Assembly: GCF_001039355.2 (NCBI RefSeq)
Contig: NW_019773648.1
Span: 461,055 to 525,054, forward strand
Reading direction: 5' to 3'
DNA length: 64,000 bases
DNA from: Lingula anatina
Taxonomy: Eukaryota; Brachiopoda; Lingulata; Lingulida; Lingulidae
Positions 14,262-25,933 of the stretch are shown here, piece after piece (the first letter of the stretch is position 1; every line of letters starts with the position of its first letter). Both the position numbers and the translations under genes were made by a program. The notes under the pieces are model-generated. The model saw nothing but the letters and a program-made list of their open reading frames with translations. It was not told the origin of the DNA and made no database searches.

Positions 14262-14334
14262 GGCCGGGTAGCTTAGTAGGTAAGAGCACTCGCCCTGTAA
14301 GCGAGGGGTCCCGGGTTCGATTCCTGGTCTAGTC
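14262..14334 (+). tRNA. tRNA-Thr(TGU)-like, copy 5 (variant)
   Basis: As copy 1 except that the 3' acceptor strand reads TCTAGTC instead of TCTGGTC. This changes one acceptor-stem pair opposite a C and probably weakens the stem. It is the last copy of the array. Confidence 0.45.
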
Positions 14335-14937
14335 GGTGGTTTTTCTGCACTCACCCCAAATCGCTACAACTACATCATTTCACTCAAACTATGAAGATAT
14401 ATTGAATTAAATTAGTGTCAGCGCACGGCAAGCGGCAGTTAAACCGTTATGCATCAGTATCAGATTAACTTAACAAGGATTCTAGCACATTTTAAGGATG
14501 AAATGCGGTAGGTAAGATCAAGTTTTTGGAGTGTCGCATTTGTTTTTAATGATAGGCTATATTAAGCTACACCCGTAGGCTGCTATTCATCTTTTCTTGT
14601 AAAAATGTTTTTTTTTTATTGCGTCAAAGAAACCCACGTAAGCACGTTACGCCACCATAATCTCCGAAAGTGAGTTAATGTATCTTCTTTGATTGATTTA
14701 CTGCTTGTGCGGAACGGTTAGTTTAGAGTATTGTTTGGGCACGTATATGCGTATTACTATACGCACAAAAAATGCCTACAAAAATACATGGGCACATTTA
14801 TGCGTATCAACATACTTTCAACTATGCGTTAGCATGGCACAGCTCCTCTCAACTATTTGGCGAAATAGATGCGGCAGTGGGCCAAAGTTTTATTCTTGTA
14901 AAGCGACGTTTTATGTCGACGTAAACGTGTCTTTTTA

Positions 14938-15105
14938 CAGGCCCGTAGCCAGCAATTTCAAAAAGGGGGTTCTTTTTCTGAAAAAGTGGACCTTTTCCCA
15001 TAAAAACTTCATGTACCTAGGTCAAATTTTACCCAGAGTGGACCTTTTCCCAGCAAAAGGGGCGGTTCTTTCGAACCCCCCGAACCCCCCCTGGCTACGG
15101 GCCTG
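14938..15105. mobile_element. Short inverted-repeat element (CAGGCCCGTAGCCAG family)
   Basis: A 168-bp element is bounded by a perfect 15-bp terminal inverted repeat: CAGGCCCGTAGCCAG on the left and CTGGCTACGGGCCTG on the right. TTTTA-like flanks on both sides could be a target duplication. The interior has two copies of GTGGACCTTTTCCCA. It encodes no transposase, so it is a non-autonomous (MITE-type) element. Confidence 0.85.
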
Positions 15106-15668
15106 TTTTATGTAACTTGGTTAAGAATTTGCAGCTTTCCTTATCTACTTTTTTTTACCACCGATCTCGCCACTCTCTACCGTTGCTAAGTACAACTGAT
15201 GAGGCTCTTCTACCTGTAACAGAATTTGTTTGATGTCTGTGATTAATGCTCATAAACTGCAATCCCTGTGTATATTGTAACCATACCGCAGGTGGTAACG
15301 AGTGTCTTCATCGCCGTCACGAAAGAACCATATCCTGTCGCCGGAATTTCATTTTCATACACGTACATTGTTTGTCGTTTATGATATGTATCGACTACAG
15401 TATTGGAATAACTGTTTGCAGCCTTCTCTCTCTCTCTCTCCCTCTCTGTCTCTCTCCCTCTCTCTCTTTAAAAACGAAACAAAAACAAACTGTGCAGCCG
15501 TTTTGCTACCTATGCTGCTCTCACCTCTTGCTTGAGAATCAGTCCATGTAAATGATGGGCATCTAAAACGGGACTTATTGATTTTTACATTGCAAAAACC
15601 TTTCACTCTTTGACATGTCATATCCTCTCACTCCATCACCTGCCTGGTTAGATGAAAATCACTATCTG

Positions 15669-15675
<7 letters not shown>
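15106..15675. other. Gene-free stretch
   Basis: Ordinary intergenic sequence with a broken (CT)n tract near 15424-15470. No exon is supported. Confidence 0.6.
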
Positions 15676-15710
<35 letters not shown>

Positions 15711-15742
15711 CTTTCTCTCTCTCTCTCTCTCGCGTGTGTGTG

Positions 15743-15840
<98 letters not shown>

Positions 15841-15841
15841 A
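15676..15841. repeat. (CT)n-(GT)n-(GA)n foldback microsatellite
   Basis: About 55 bases of CT repeat, about 64 of GT repeat and about 37 of GA repeat adjoin. The CT and GA arms are reverse complements, so a single strand could fold with the GT tract as the loop. Confidence 0.95.
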
Positions 15842-16786
15842 AGGGAGGGAGAGAGTCAAAAAGGGGCGCTCACGTGCGAGAGCGAAAGGGAGTCACAGAG
15901 AGAGTAATGCTCACGCGGCACCCGCAGAGGAACACGCAAACGCCCTTTAGGCCTTGAAATTCTCCCTAATCTGTATCTCTTCATCTGAAGGACAGGCGTT
16001 AACTTAACACAAAATTGCATTCAACAGCTTCTTTTATCCTGCAACATGTTCTATCCGCCCTTTGCGCCAATTGCACCATTTGCTGCAAATTCCTTCGTGT
16101 GATCTACAGAGAGAACCAACGGATATTGGATTTAGAATCGCTCTTTGTTGATCGACGACCCTTAAATGGTCTTTTAGGTACTAATTAATCGATGTGAGTT
16201 ATTGGTTCTAGACTTTAAGGCCTCGTGCAGCAACGGGTTTGCTTAAAACGTTTTAAAGCGTCCTCGAGTTGTTTCTCTCTGAGGCCTGTTTGGCAAACCG
16301 ACCTGAGTCCAAAGCCGGTCTCCAAATATGTTTGCTTTTGCCAATTGACCTGCAGTAGCTACCTGTCTAAAATTAACTGAGGTCATTAATTACTTTCTTT
16401 AATGCAGTTCAAATAACTTAATTTAGTTGAACTACCACTAATTCCACCTGCTGCACAGTAGAGAGTAATATTCGGTCTTAAAATCGAGACCAATGTTCAA
16501 ATGAAGTTAGTGAAACCGGCGCCTCTACCAGCTCTCTTTTTCCTAGAGTCACTCTTAACATTGGAACAACTTTGGTTAATAGGGTGCCTAAAAGGGCCAC
16601 TGTAAATCATCGACCAAATATTCAGATCCCGATGGGGTTTAATTCCTCACACCCTAATTATCCAGGGATCATCTGTTCGGCTTTTTCCAATCGGATTACC
16701 TGATTGCCACACTATTGTACCTTCAAATTAGCTGTCCATTTTGGAATAATCTTATCATATTGATGTATGTTTTAGGACACATTCAG

Positions 16787-16964
16787 AACAAGGTGATCCG
16801 TGGACCAACATATCCGCGGATCAAATATGGTCGACCCACTTGCAAATTTGCCGCGTGATCCTCTAATAAACAGTTGATAGATTCCCCGCGCAGATTATGC
16901 GATCAGGTAGGTCGCCCGCCCATATTTGATCCGCGGATCTATTAGTACGCGGATCAACTTTGGT
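16787..16964. mobile_element. Inverted-repeat element, GATCCGYGGA family, copy 1
   Basis: Arms of about 44 bp at 16787-16830 and about 16920-16964 are imperfect inverted repeats sharing ATCCGCGGATCAAATATG. The ~90-bp interior is unrelated to any coding sequence. A diverged relative lies at 46583-46838, inside the peptidyl-tRNA hydrolase gene. Confidence 0.8.
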
Positions 16965-18341
16965 TGTTAATGCAACCTTATAATGGTGGAAAGGAGAGGA
17001 AGGTATGATGAAGGGGTTCTGAAATTCAGGAAAGAAATATGGAGTTTGTATAGAGTTTATGCCTGATTTTATTTGATAACTAGATGGGGATAGAGGTTTG
17101 TTTTCCAGAATTATTGAAATGCACAATTTGCACGCACTGAAAACATGAACAAGGGATAAATATGATTTGTATTTTTACAATAATAATTTGTATTTGAAAA
17201 CTGATCGCTTAATTGGAATACAGTTGATTGCATTGGGGGGGGGTGCAGGGGGCACCTCCCTCTCTCTGCTTTCGTCCTTCTCTTCTCCCTTTTCATTCTA
17301 CTATTGTGGTAACAGAAATGGCAATTTCCTTTTTACCTATAAGCATGCGTGCTCTGCCAAATACATGTCAATCGGCAAGACGTAACATGCGTTCAGATGA
17401 GGACTCAGCAAAGGTCAAGATGAACCCAGTTCCTTCTGTCTCGTATCGACCGCAGATTGCTCAAAGGAGAAATATCAGAAATCGATGAACGTTTTCCCAC
17501 ATACACTGAACGGATTTAGGGTTAAGAGTCGTATGCCTTATTCAGCTCAGTTGCAAACTTGGCCCACCTTGAAACGGGCTTTTTTCTCAGGAATCTTAGG
17601 CGTTAAGAGTATTTTGGATCCCATAATTGATAAGACTTAACCATGGTATTGGAGTAAGAAGTAACAACCTGGATTTGCCAACACAGCTTTCACTACATGT
17701 TCTCCACCCTGGGTTTCTGAGAACAGAAGGTGACTTCTTTCCGCTAAGCATACATGCTCTTCGTTATCGAAAGACGAATTCGGGTTTATTGTACGCGCCA
17801 ATGGATATTACAAAAGAGTTCATTAACATAATGGAGAAATGGTATTTTTTTTGGTTATGAATCGCTGGAAGAATAACAGAGTTTAATGATGTTATTAGAC
17901 GTAAACAAGACCGGTATTTACTCCTGTCTGTAACCAGAACCCTTAACGACTTCGGCAACCGAACGAGAAAAATCTAGCATGGAAGGTTATAGCTTGACAA
18001 TTGCACACCTGTTCATGGCCAAGACTCTGAAACTAAATACGGTGGATTATGGCGCCAGACCGAGCTAATTGCGCGATTAGGGCAGGTAAGGGATCAGTGC
18101 CGTACAATACATGTATTAAAGCTCGTTGCCTTTAATCCGTGCGTGAAATATTGAAACGCCTGTAGGTGCTGAAGCACTTATCGATATATGGTGAATGTGT
18201 GTGTGTATGTGATTTCTTTATGTACGTTGTGTGTATAAAGATCAAGGGTAGGGTTTTATGTAAAGTAGAATGAGACAGGATTTGGAAGCCTTTTACTTAC
18301 CTGGGATATTGAGTCAGTTTCTAGTGACAGAGATCAACTCT

Positions 18342-18359
18342 CTCTCTCTCCATCTCTCA

Positions 18360-18438
<79 letters not shown>
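18342..18438. repeat. (CT)n-(CA)n compound microsatellite
   Basis: About 60 bases of CT repeat run into about 34 bases of CA repeat. Confidence 0.95.
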
Positions 18439-18440
<2 letters not shown>

Positions 18441-19595
18441 TGTTTGAAGGTATAACAAACCATATGCAGTTACATATTGAATTCATATGGTGTGCTTTGG
18501 AGAGTGGATGAAACAGAGGGAGAAAAAAGCGTGATATCATTGTATCGATCATTTAACGAAAATCCCGATTAAACACATGCGCGTACGCATTTTTAAAGTG
18601 GCGACTAAAGCCAAAAAAAAAGCGAAATAAAAGCACAATCTTAAAAAATAAAACAGACATGAGCATGCACACACTAACACGTGCAACTGCCCCCACATAC
18701 GCACACACACACTCACAGGAAAACACCCTTGCTCGCACAAGCGCACTCAGGTATAGGTAACAATATTGATAATATGCAGGATAAAGAAAAAAAAACATAC
18801 AAGGTGCAAACGAGCTCCCCAATGTTTACAAAACCACAACTGTTCGTGTATTGAGCTGAGTAAATCAGTATTCGTCACTTTTCATACCAGTAACATAACA
18901 TTACACCAGTAAAGCACCATGACACGCATCGTTAGAAAGTGCACTTAATCCTCATCACGACGCTTTATATCCCATGTGTTGTTTTTAATGTGAACTTGAT
19001 TACGTTATTTATCAGTATCACTGAGTGATATGGTCATAATGAGGATGCCAACTCATCTTTTTTAGTGAAAGATGAAAACTGATGATTTAGCTTTTGGCTG
19101 TGGAAAATAATGTGTGTTACATGTAGTGCTTAAAGGTGCGGAATGCGTGTTAGAACTTCATAGCAAAAAGAAACTCCCGGAAATCCCAGGAATTTTCCCT
19201 GAAGTACCAAGATATATTCCGATCAAACATTTTGTGAAAACTGATCTGCAGGCCCGTTTTCGGGTTTTTAATTTTTTTACCTCTGAAACCCGCCAGTCTC
19301 CATCTCCAACAAGTCTGACATAAAAAATAGAAATTTAGAAATGAAAACAAAAGAAAAAAAGATAACTGTGCCACTGAGCGGAGGAGGGAGGGCACTGGCA
19401 TGTTTTTATTAAACTTTCCTCTGTGGTAATTTCCATATGGTGACATAATTTGTTAGTTTAAAAATCTTTGAAACTGATTTCTGTTTTGAGAAGATTTTAT
19501 TATAAATTCAATTAAATAAAATTTTGCCATAGGTGAATTTTCATTACAGTCCATAGACGTATGAACTGGGATACATGTACATCTATACGCCCTAG

Positions 19596-19818
19596 CTAAG
19601 ACCCCATTCCCATAGATTAGATCGATCTACTTTAGATCGACCTAACTCCCTGGGGGTTCACACTAAATAGCTGTCAGCCGAGCGGGCACGAAAGTTAATT
19701 ACCCCCTTACAGCTTGTAGTAGGCGGGACGGACATTTAAGCCGGATTATCTGACAGTAATCTAGTGAGACTCCCCGCGGGGATAGATCGATCTAAAAGCT
19801 CTGGGAATACGCCCTAAG
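19596..19818. mobile_element. Inverted-repeat element, TAGATCGATCTA family, copy 1
   Basis: The left end CTAAGACCCCATTCCCATAG and the reverse complement of the right end (CTTAGGGCGTATTCCCAGAG) match, and both arms continue into TAGATCGATCTA. The interior is GC-richer than its surroundings. A second full copy in opposite orientation is at 58113-58344 and a truncated copy at about 31508-31622. No coding capacity. Confidence 0.85.
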
Positions 19819-20854
19819 AAGCAATGGGTACTATCCATCAAACTGGAAAGTGGTCCCTGTTAACACCGTAGGTAAGACGAGGTCATAGACCTTGATCAAG
19901 CACCATGTGCACGTAATGTGAGTGATCAATGCGGATGATTGGCCATTTGCCTTGGTTACAATAAATGAAAAGTATACTATCACAAAGCATGTTCTCCCCT
20001 ATACGGTTTGTACAAACACGTGGTCATAGATTTTGTTTCATATAGCTATTGCCTTATATACTATGAATATTAAGATGCAAAATATTAGAAAAGTGGGGAA
20101 TCTCGGGCGTACACAAAACAATGGGAAGCTGTTTTAATTTATCTCCTCGTCCAAATACCAACTGGCAATCTTGTCCTTGGGGTTTGTAGATAAAGATTTT
20201 TTGTAATGTTGGTGTGTCCAAAAGACCTGTGAACGTCTGGTGCCGTTGAACATGTAAATTGATCTTGATAGGTCGCTTTTGGCCGATTACAATTTAGTTC
20301 GGAGTGACACATGTAAGTACAAATGCACCGCGGTTGCGTGACATGCGGTATAAAAAAAACCTTGTTGAAACGCAACCGTATTTGCGAGAGGCACTGTACA
20401 TCACTTTACGGTTCAACAAATCACTCTAGGGAATTAAAAGCTGCAGCACTGGAATTAAAAGCTACAGCATTGCCGACATGAGATATTGAATAAGGACTAA
20501 CATTCTGCTTTTCGACAGGAAAACCAATTTCTTCTGACAAAAATAACCAAACCAGATGAAATATGATGCAATAAAAACCAAATTATCGAGAGATGTGTAT
20601 ATCAGTTTTGTTCTGTTAGTTAGGAATTGGCATTAAGTCTGAAAGCATTTCAGATAGAAACAGATCGTTTTTCAGTCCTAGGGAGTGAGGCAAGTTATTG
20701 TAGTCAACGTCTTTATTAAAGTGAGTAATAGTATTTTTCTTATTGTGATTTAATGACCATATGTGGACAAAACCGCAAATTAACTTCGCTTGATACATGT
20801 ATTTGATAAATTTGTGACGCATCTGTCACATATCACATGTCACAACCGAAGGCG

Positions 20855-20857
20855 TAT

Positions 20858-20892
<35 letters not shown>

Positions 20893-20894
20893 TT
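20855..20894. repeat. (TTTA)n microsatellite
   Basis: About ten tandem TTTA units. Confidence 0.9.
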
Positions 20895-22474
20895 ATATTT
20901 TTGGTAATTTGAGAGTCCAACTTTTGGTAAAATGTTCGTGACAAAATTGCCATGTTGTACAATGTACATGTGCAACAGATTGGTACACTGTTCTATGAGA
21001 CGCGTACGTTCAACAAGTATCATTTTAATCCTTTTATTTGTCTGATTAATTATTCCGAATTTCAACGAACACGGAAACCATTTTAAGACGTTACCTAGAA
21101 GTAGGTTGTTCTGGAAATCAAACACCAATAAGCAAGGTATGCTCGCTTGTCCCCCGCGGTACTAAACAAAAAATTGACAATATCTGCCAACAGATCTCAG
21201 ATATCTGGAGAATCATGTTCCCTGAGTTTATTGTTATTGTCATGGCAATTGTTGCCAGGTAACAAGACGTAAACCCCATTACGGTTATTGTATCATGCTC
21301 AGTAATGCAATTTCTCTGATGGGGATGTTCAAGGTAGGACTGAATCATGCCTTACGATTAAAGGCAAAGCACTCTTCCATCTGGTTACTCAGAGAAAAGG
21401 TGCATAAGCAATGCGTACTTTCGTGCTGTCTCTATGATTCATAGTATTTTAGCGGTTATTTTCTTATTTTTCAGATTTTGTGACTAACAGAGGACCGTCA
21501 GAAGCGTACAAAAGACAAGTGAAGTCGCTGATAGGCGGATTTGTATTGGGATAAGTTTGTCATCACAGCTGAAACCAAAGAAAACAGTATCAGAAACAGG
21601 GCAGGAGTATATGGCTGCAAAAGACAATCATTTAAGACAGATACAAGATATTAAGTGTACTTGTTAAAACAGTGAATCGGACTATCGACTTCTTCAACCG
21701 TCACCGAACAATCTTTTTACAGTAATTGTGTGACCGCCAGATAGAAGCACTGTCGCACGATTTTAAAATCGTTATAGTATCCATTTAAGTTGCCATTACA
21801 TTCTATGCACTGAAGACCAGGAGAATATATAAGAGATCCCCACTTTAAACGCGGGAAACAGGAAGTTGACCATCAGAGGCACTCTTGCCAATTAGCTTCA
21901 TCACGCATCGAATCGGGATTGCATCGTTGCCAAGGAATGTGGTACTAGATAAGGAACTCAGTGTTTTCTATATACAGTTTCGTTCCCGTTATTCCCTGGA
22001 AATTTAAGAGGAGGTCGGATCATACGTGCTGGAATTTGCCTCCACTAAATTCTTCATGATTCACTTGTCTAAGATTATATCTACGTCTCAGAAATAATCC
22101 AGGAGTTGGGGTTTTCCCAAATTCTCAATTCTCCCGAGGGCTGTTAAAATTTGTACACACAAAACAGTGAGTGGCCCCATAATACATTCCTAGCAACCCG
22201 CCATTTCCGCGAAAAATGGTTTAAAGCCAGATTATTCAATCTGGTACCAATCGATATACATCAATACGGAATTAATACGGCAACCTCAAGCAAGCCTAGT
22301 CCATAGCGGCGGTCTGTATGATAATGGTCTCTGCCAGTGTCTGCCTGTTAATAATGCTAACTGTTGAATCCCTAATTGGATTGGGTTGCACTTTTACATT
22401 GGCTGTCTACTAGATGCATATATTTGAACGGGCTGTGTTACAACTGATATCTGAGAAGAAATATATACGCAGAT

Positions 22475-22660
22475 CTAGGTCTGCGATTCCTGGTTGTGTT
22501 GATGGACCAAGATTTCTTCCATCTAGATAGACCAGAGAGACCGTTCTTCGATTTCAGAGGGTCAAATAGGCCATTCTACGATTCCATAGAGCCTAGGTAG
22601 ACCGTGCCGCGATTTCAGATAGGCAAGATTATAATACGATTCGAGATTCGAGACAAGATA
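22475..22660 (+). repeat. Degenerate ~30-bp repeats upstream of FAM167
   Basis: A core CGATTYC recurs at about 22484, 22549, 22579 and 22610, with a CGATTCG at 22638; the last four are spaced 28-31 bp. Two copies share an AGACCGT lead-in and three have AG/TAG-rich context. The block lies 0.4 kb upstream of the FAM167 start codon, so it may be part of the promoter or 5' untranslated region. Confidence 0.4.
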
Positions 22661-23025
22661 GACCTTTCGTTTCGCAAAACCAAAGCGATTAAGTTTCATG
22701 CGACATACGTGTATCAGGAAATATTGGCCAAAGTAGCTGAATGCGTCTTGAAATATTGAGACACCCAGTAGAGGACCAAAATATGTTACTGCGACGATAT
22801 GATGTTATGAATCGTTTTGAAATACCGACGATTAAAATTTAAATTGGCGTTAAACGGAATACAGTTTGAAATTTCATAAGCTCTGAAATTCATAGATCTA
22901 GTTATTCAAATTCAAGGCAATTGTAAAATTGGAAATCCGAATGCAAGGATATATTTACTGAAACCCTCAAGAATAATTCTGAAAGGACCATTGGAAGTTC
23001 TCAAAAATACGTCGATCGGAACATT

Positions 23026-24290
23026 ATGATGGCAGAAGAAAATGGAAACAAAGATGACGATGCCCACATCTACGAAAACGCCGATGCCGTTGCCGCTGCC
23101 GCAGAACTAGAAGACGTTAACCAGAACGTCATTCGACAGCGGCCACGAAGACGGGCGGCGCTTATAGGGGACGCTCTGTGCAATTTTATCCCGAACGATT
23201 ACAATAAAATTCCTGATGAGGAGAGGAACCATCTGCCTCGTGCATCAACGAAGATGATTGATAAACTTGAATTTTCGCCGAAAAAAGTGAAATTGTCTCC
23301 ACCTATAATGACGTTAAAAAACGGATTGGGAGATGGTAGGTCCCCGTCTATGTTAAATGGGGACTACGCGTCACTTTCGCCAATGGCGCCAACTACCCAA
23401 GAACAGCAACAGCAGGGAGGGCTAGCAGAGCTCAAAGCTATGACTGCCCGGTTAAATCTAAGTACAAGACGAAGGAGCACCGTCGAGTGGCAGGAGAAAC
23501 ACTTACAGAGAGGCACGAAAGGAAAACCGAACTCGGTACAGAATGGACTTGGTACGATATCGGAAGATGGCGTCGAGGATTCTGACCACACTGCGGCGCC
23601 ACTGTCGGAGGCGGAGCAGCGAATAAGTGATGCTTTGGATTGGTTACGAGAGGAACTAGTAAGTTTATCGCTTTATTCGTTTCTGATTGACGCGACTTAT
23701 TAAACATGTATCTGCAAAACAAAAGTGAACGAGAGCGCAGACCTCCGCCAAGGCAGCGATTTTTGGTTATTATTGATTATTGATTGATTATTGATTCGGA
23801 TCACCACCAAAAACTAATCATCTCTTACTTGGCCCACTTTAGACAGTTCCTGAAAATTTCATTAAAATCAGTCCATAACTTTTTGAGTTATGTTGATGAC
23901 AAACAAACGGACAGACAAACAGGAATGAAAACATAACCTCCTTGGCGGAGGTAATAATTGCATGAACATTTATAATGATATCATTGTTATTAAGGCTTTA
24001 TCATTTAATTTCAGACTGAAATGCGTTCCCAAGATCAGGACCTTGCGCGCCAACTAATATCCCTCCGCCACGAAATCCATCAACTCAAATTACAACAGAG
24101 CTGCAACGAGCACCAGGAAATGCTCGCAGACGCACGAGACGAGTTGGAGGACGAGAAAGAAGTCAAGAATTTGGAACTCTGGGACACCGCTCTTGATACA
24201 AGTGCGGAAAACCCGACGCCTTTGCGATCGTTGGGTCATTTGGGAGTGACGCGTATGAATTTGACTTCCAGGCGGTTTTCAATGAGGTGA
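23026..24290 (+). CDS. FAM167-family protein (two coding exons)
   Basis: Exon 1 is 23026-23658 (donor gtaagt) and exon 2 is 24015-24290 (acceptor ttcag, TGA stop), joined in phase 0 to give 302 aa. The C-terminal half matches vertebrate FAM167A/B: ISDALDWLREEL followed across the intron by TEMRSQDQDLARQLISLR, then HEIHQLKLQQSCNEH and an ELEDE stretch, ending HLGVTRMNLTSRRFSMR, the family's conserved tail. The middle is a predicted coiled coil. The N-terminal ~190 residues are acidic, then Pro/Ser-rich, and longer than in human FAM167A (214 aa). A second Met directly follows the first, so either could start. The molecular function of the family is poorly known. Two AATAAA signals follow (24425, 24437). 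No signal peptide or membrane segment is seen. Confidence 0.93.
23741..23952. mobile_element. Interspersed element with ACCTCCGCCAAGG ends
   Basis: A perfect 13-bp inverted repeat, ACCTCCGCCAAGG and CCTTGGCGGAGGT, bounds a 212-bp element lying inside the single FAM167 coding intron. From memory, sequences with the CCTTGGCGGAGGT end recur in many marine animal genomes, but I cannot name the family with certainty. No coding capacity. Confidence 0.75.
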
Positions 24291-24424
24291 ATGGAATCCT
24301 GAATGTGATTGGTGGATAATCAGAGGAAATTGTTGATCTGGGGATATCTTTGGGGAGAATGCGATTGGATGATAATAACGTGAAAAACGAGATTGGACGG
24401 TGACGGGAAAGCATGCACTAGAAT

Positions 24425-24442
24425 AATAAATGTGGAAATAAA
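24425..24442 (+). terminator. Polyadenylation signals of FAM167 gene
   Basis: Two overlapping-range AATAAA hexamers (24425-24430 and 24437-24442) lie 135-150 bp after the TGA stop. Confidence 0.6.
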
Positions 24443-25887
24443 AAGAGTTTAGAAATAATTGTTTGAAAAGAGGACTTGCAACTGAAATGATAAGCAGTTG
24501 TTTTCATGAATGGATATGCCTCTTACATGTAGATGGGAGATCTTTAGCTAGTGACGAAAAGGCAGTGATTCGGTTTGCCATTTTCTCTATTCGGGGACGT
24601 TTTCCCATGATCAGAGAAGGAAGCGGAAGTGAGAGAATTGGATCTCTTGCTTGTAAGTGGGGTTTGGACCAAAAGGCCTATCACTTCATCATACTGAGTC
24701 CAAAGAGAGAAAAAAATGAACAGCTTGCTCTCTCTTCTTAAGATTTTCTTAATTTAATTATTATCTGTTTTATGCGAGGCACTCTGCAGCAGACTACACT
24801 CGAAGAAGGATTGGATGTAACGGTTATAAGCTGAAATGATACTCTGAGGCAATACAAGAGATTCACTCTATTTGACTCTTACAAGGACCGTAACGATATA
24901 ATTTAAGTGCTGCTCAAAACTTGGAAAAAAACGACAAAACATGGCATTAAATTGACAAAAAGTGCGTGACTTTAGGCGACATCAAAACAAAAATCATTAC
25001 CAAATTACTTTGCGTCAATAAATCACTTAAAATTATCTAATACAATAAATCTTGCAAACAGTCACTTTTGATAATAAGCAAATCTTCTATTAAACTTATA
25101 AGAAAAATGAAAATCACTTCTTTAGTAAATAGGCGAAAAATGTCAACTCAAATTACATTCCGACTTAAGGTTTTTGTAAAAAGGGAACACGACCCCCTCC
25201 CCCCCCCCATCACACACACACAACAAAAACAAAACAACACAAAAAAACAAAAAATNNNNNNNNNNNNNNNNNNNNNNNNNNNNNNNNNNNNNNNNNNNNN
25301 NNNNNNNNNNNNNNNNNNNNNNNNNNNNNNNNNNNNNNNNNNNNNNNNNNNNNNNNNNNNNNNNNNNNNNNNNNNNNNNNNNNNNNNNNNNNNNNNNNNN
25401 NNNNNNNNNNNNNNNNNNNNNNNNNNNNNNNNNNNNNNNNNNNNNNNNNNNNNNNNNNNNNNNNNNNNNNNNNNNNNNNNNNNNNNNNNNNNNNNNNNNN
25501 NNNNNNNNNNNNNNNNNNNNNNNNNNNNNNNNNNNNNNNNNNNNNNNNNNNNNNNNNNNNNNNNNNNNNNNNNNNNNNNNNNNNNNNNNNNNNNNNNNNN
25601 NNNNNNNNNNNNNNNNNNNNNNNNNNNNNNNNNNNNNNNNNNNNNNNNNNNNNNNNNNNNNNNNNNNNNNNNNNNNNNNNNNNNNNNNNNNNNNNNNNNN
25701 NNNNNNNNNNNNNNNNNNNNNNNNNNNNNNNNNNNNNNNNNNNNNNNNNNNNNNNNNNNNNNNNNNNNNNNNNNNNNNNNNNNNNNNNNNNNNNNNNNNN
25801 NNNNNNNNNNNNNNNNNNNNNNNNNNNNNNNNNNNNNNNNNNNNNNNNNNNNNNNNNNNNNNNNNNNNNNNNNNNNNNNNNNNNNNN

Positions 25888-25933
<46 letters not shown>

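Larger units (their letters stand above)
13475..14370 (+). repeat. 191-bp tandem array of tRNA-Thr-like units
   Basis: A unit of exactly 191 bp is repeated, giving five tRNA-like copies (four full periods plus a partial fifth) with almost no divergence; I noticed one G-to-A change, in the fifth copy. Each unit has a conserved leader (starting GTAGTGCCAGGGGC), the tRNA-like core, a ~35-bp tail ending CCCCAAATCGCTAC, and a ~60-bp spacer. The array starts at a GTAGTG and ends at CGCTAC, short inverted ends suggesting that leader plus core plus tail was once a discrete insertion. The minus strand of each unit carries a 64-codon open frame (with RPGIEPGTPRLQGE), which is only the reverse reading of the tRNA-like core. 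A tRNA-derived SINE or satellite is as likely as functional tRNA genes. Confidence 0.9.
15842..22470. other. Gene-free stretch with two inverted-repeat elements
   Basis: Apart from the elements at 16787-16964 and 19596-19818, a (CT)n-(CA)n tract at about 18342-18438 and a TTTA repeat at about 20855-20894, nothing is recognisable. Short open frames lack family motifs or splice context. Confidence 0.55.

Noticed and set aside
13363-14354. Five 64-75 codon minus-strand frames starting MSAEKPPTRPG
   Set aside because: They are the antisense of the tRNA-like repeat; such frames commonly arise from tRNA-derived repeats.
13475-14370. CRISPR-like repeat array
   Set aside because: The 191-bp units are identical throughout, with no variable spacers, and the genome is eukaryotic.
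14693-15115. 140-codon plus-strand frame
   Set aside because: Its second half is the reading of the inverted-repeat element at 14938-15105.
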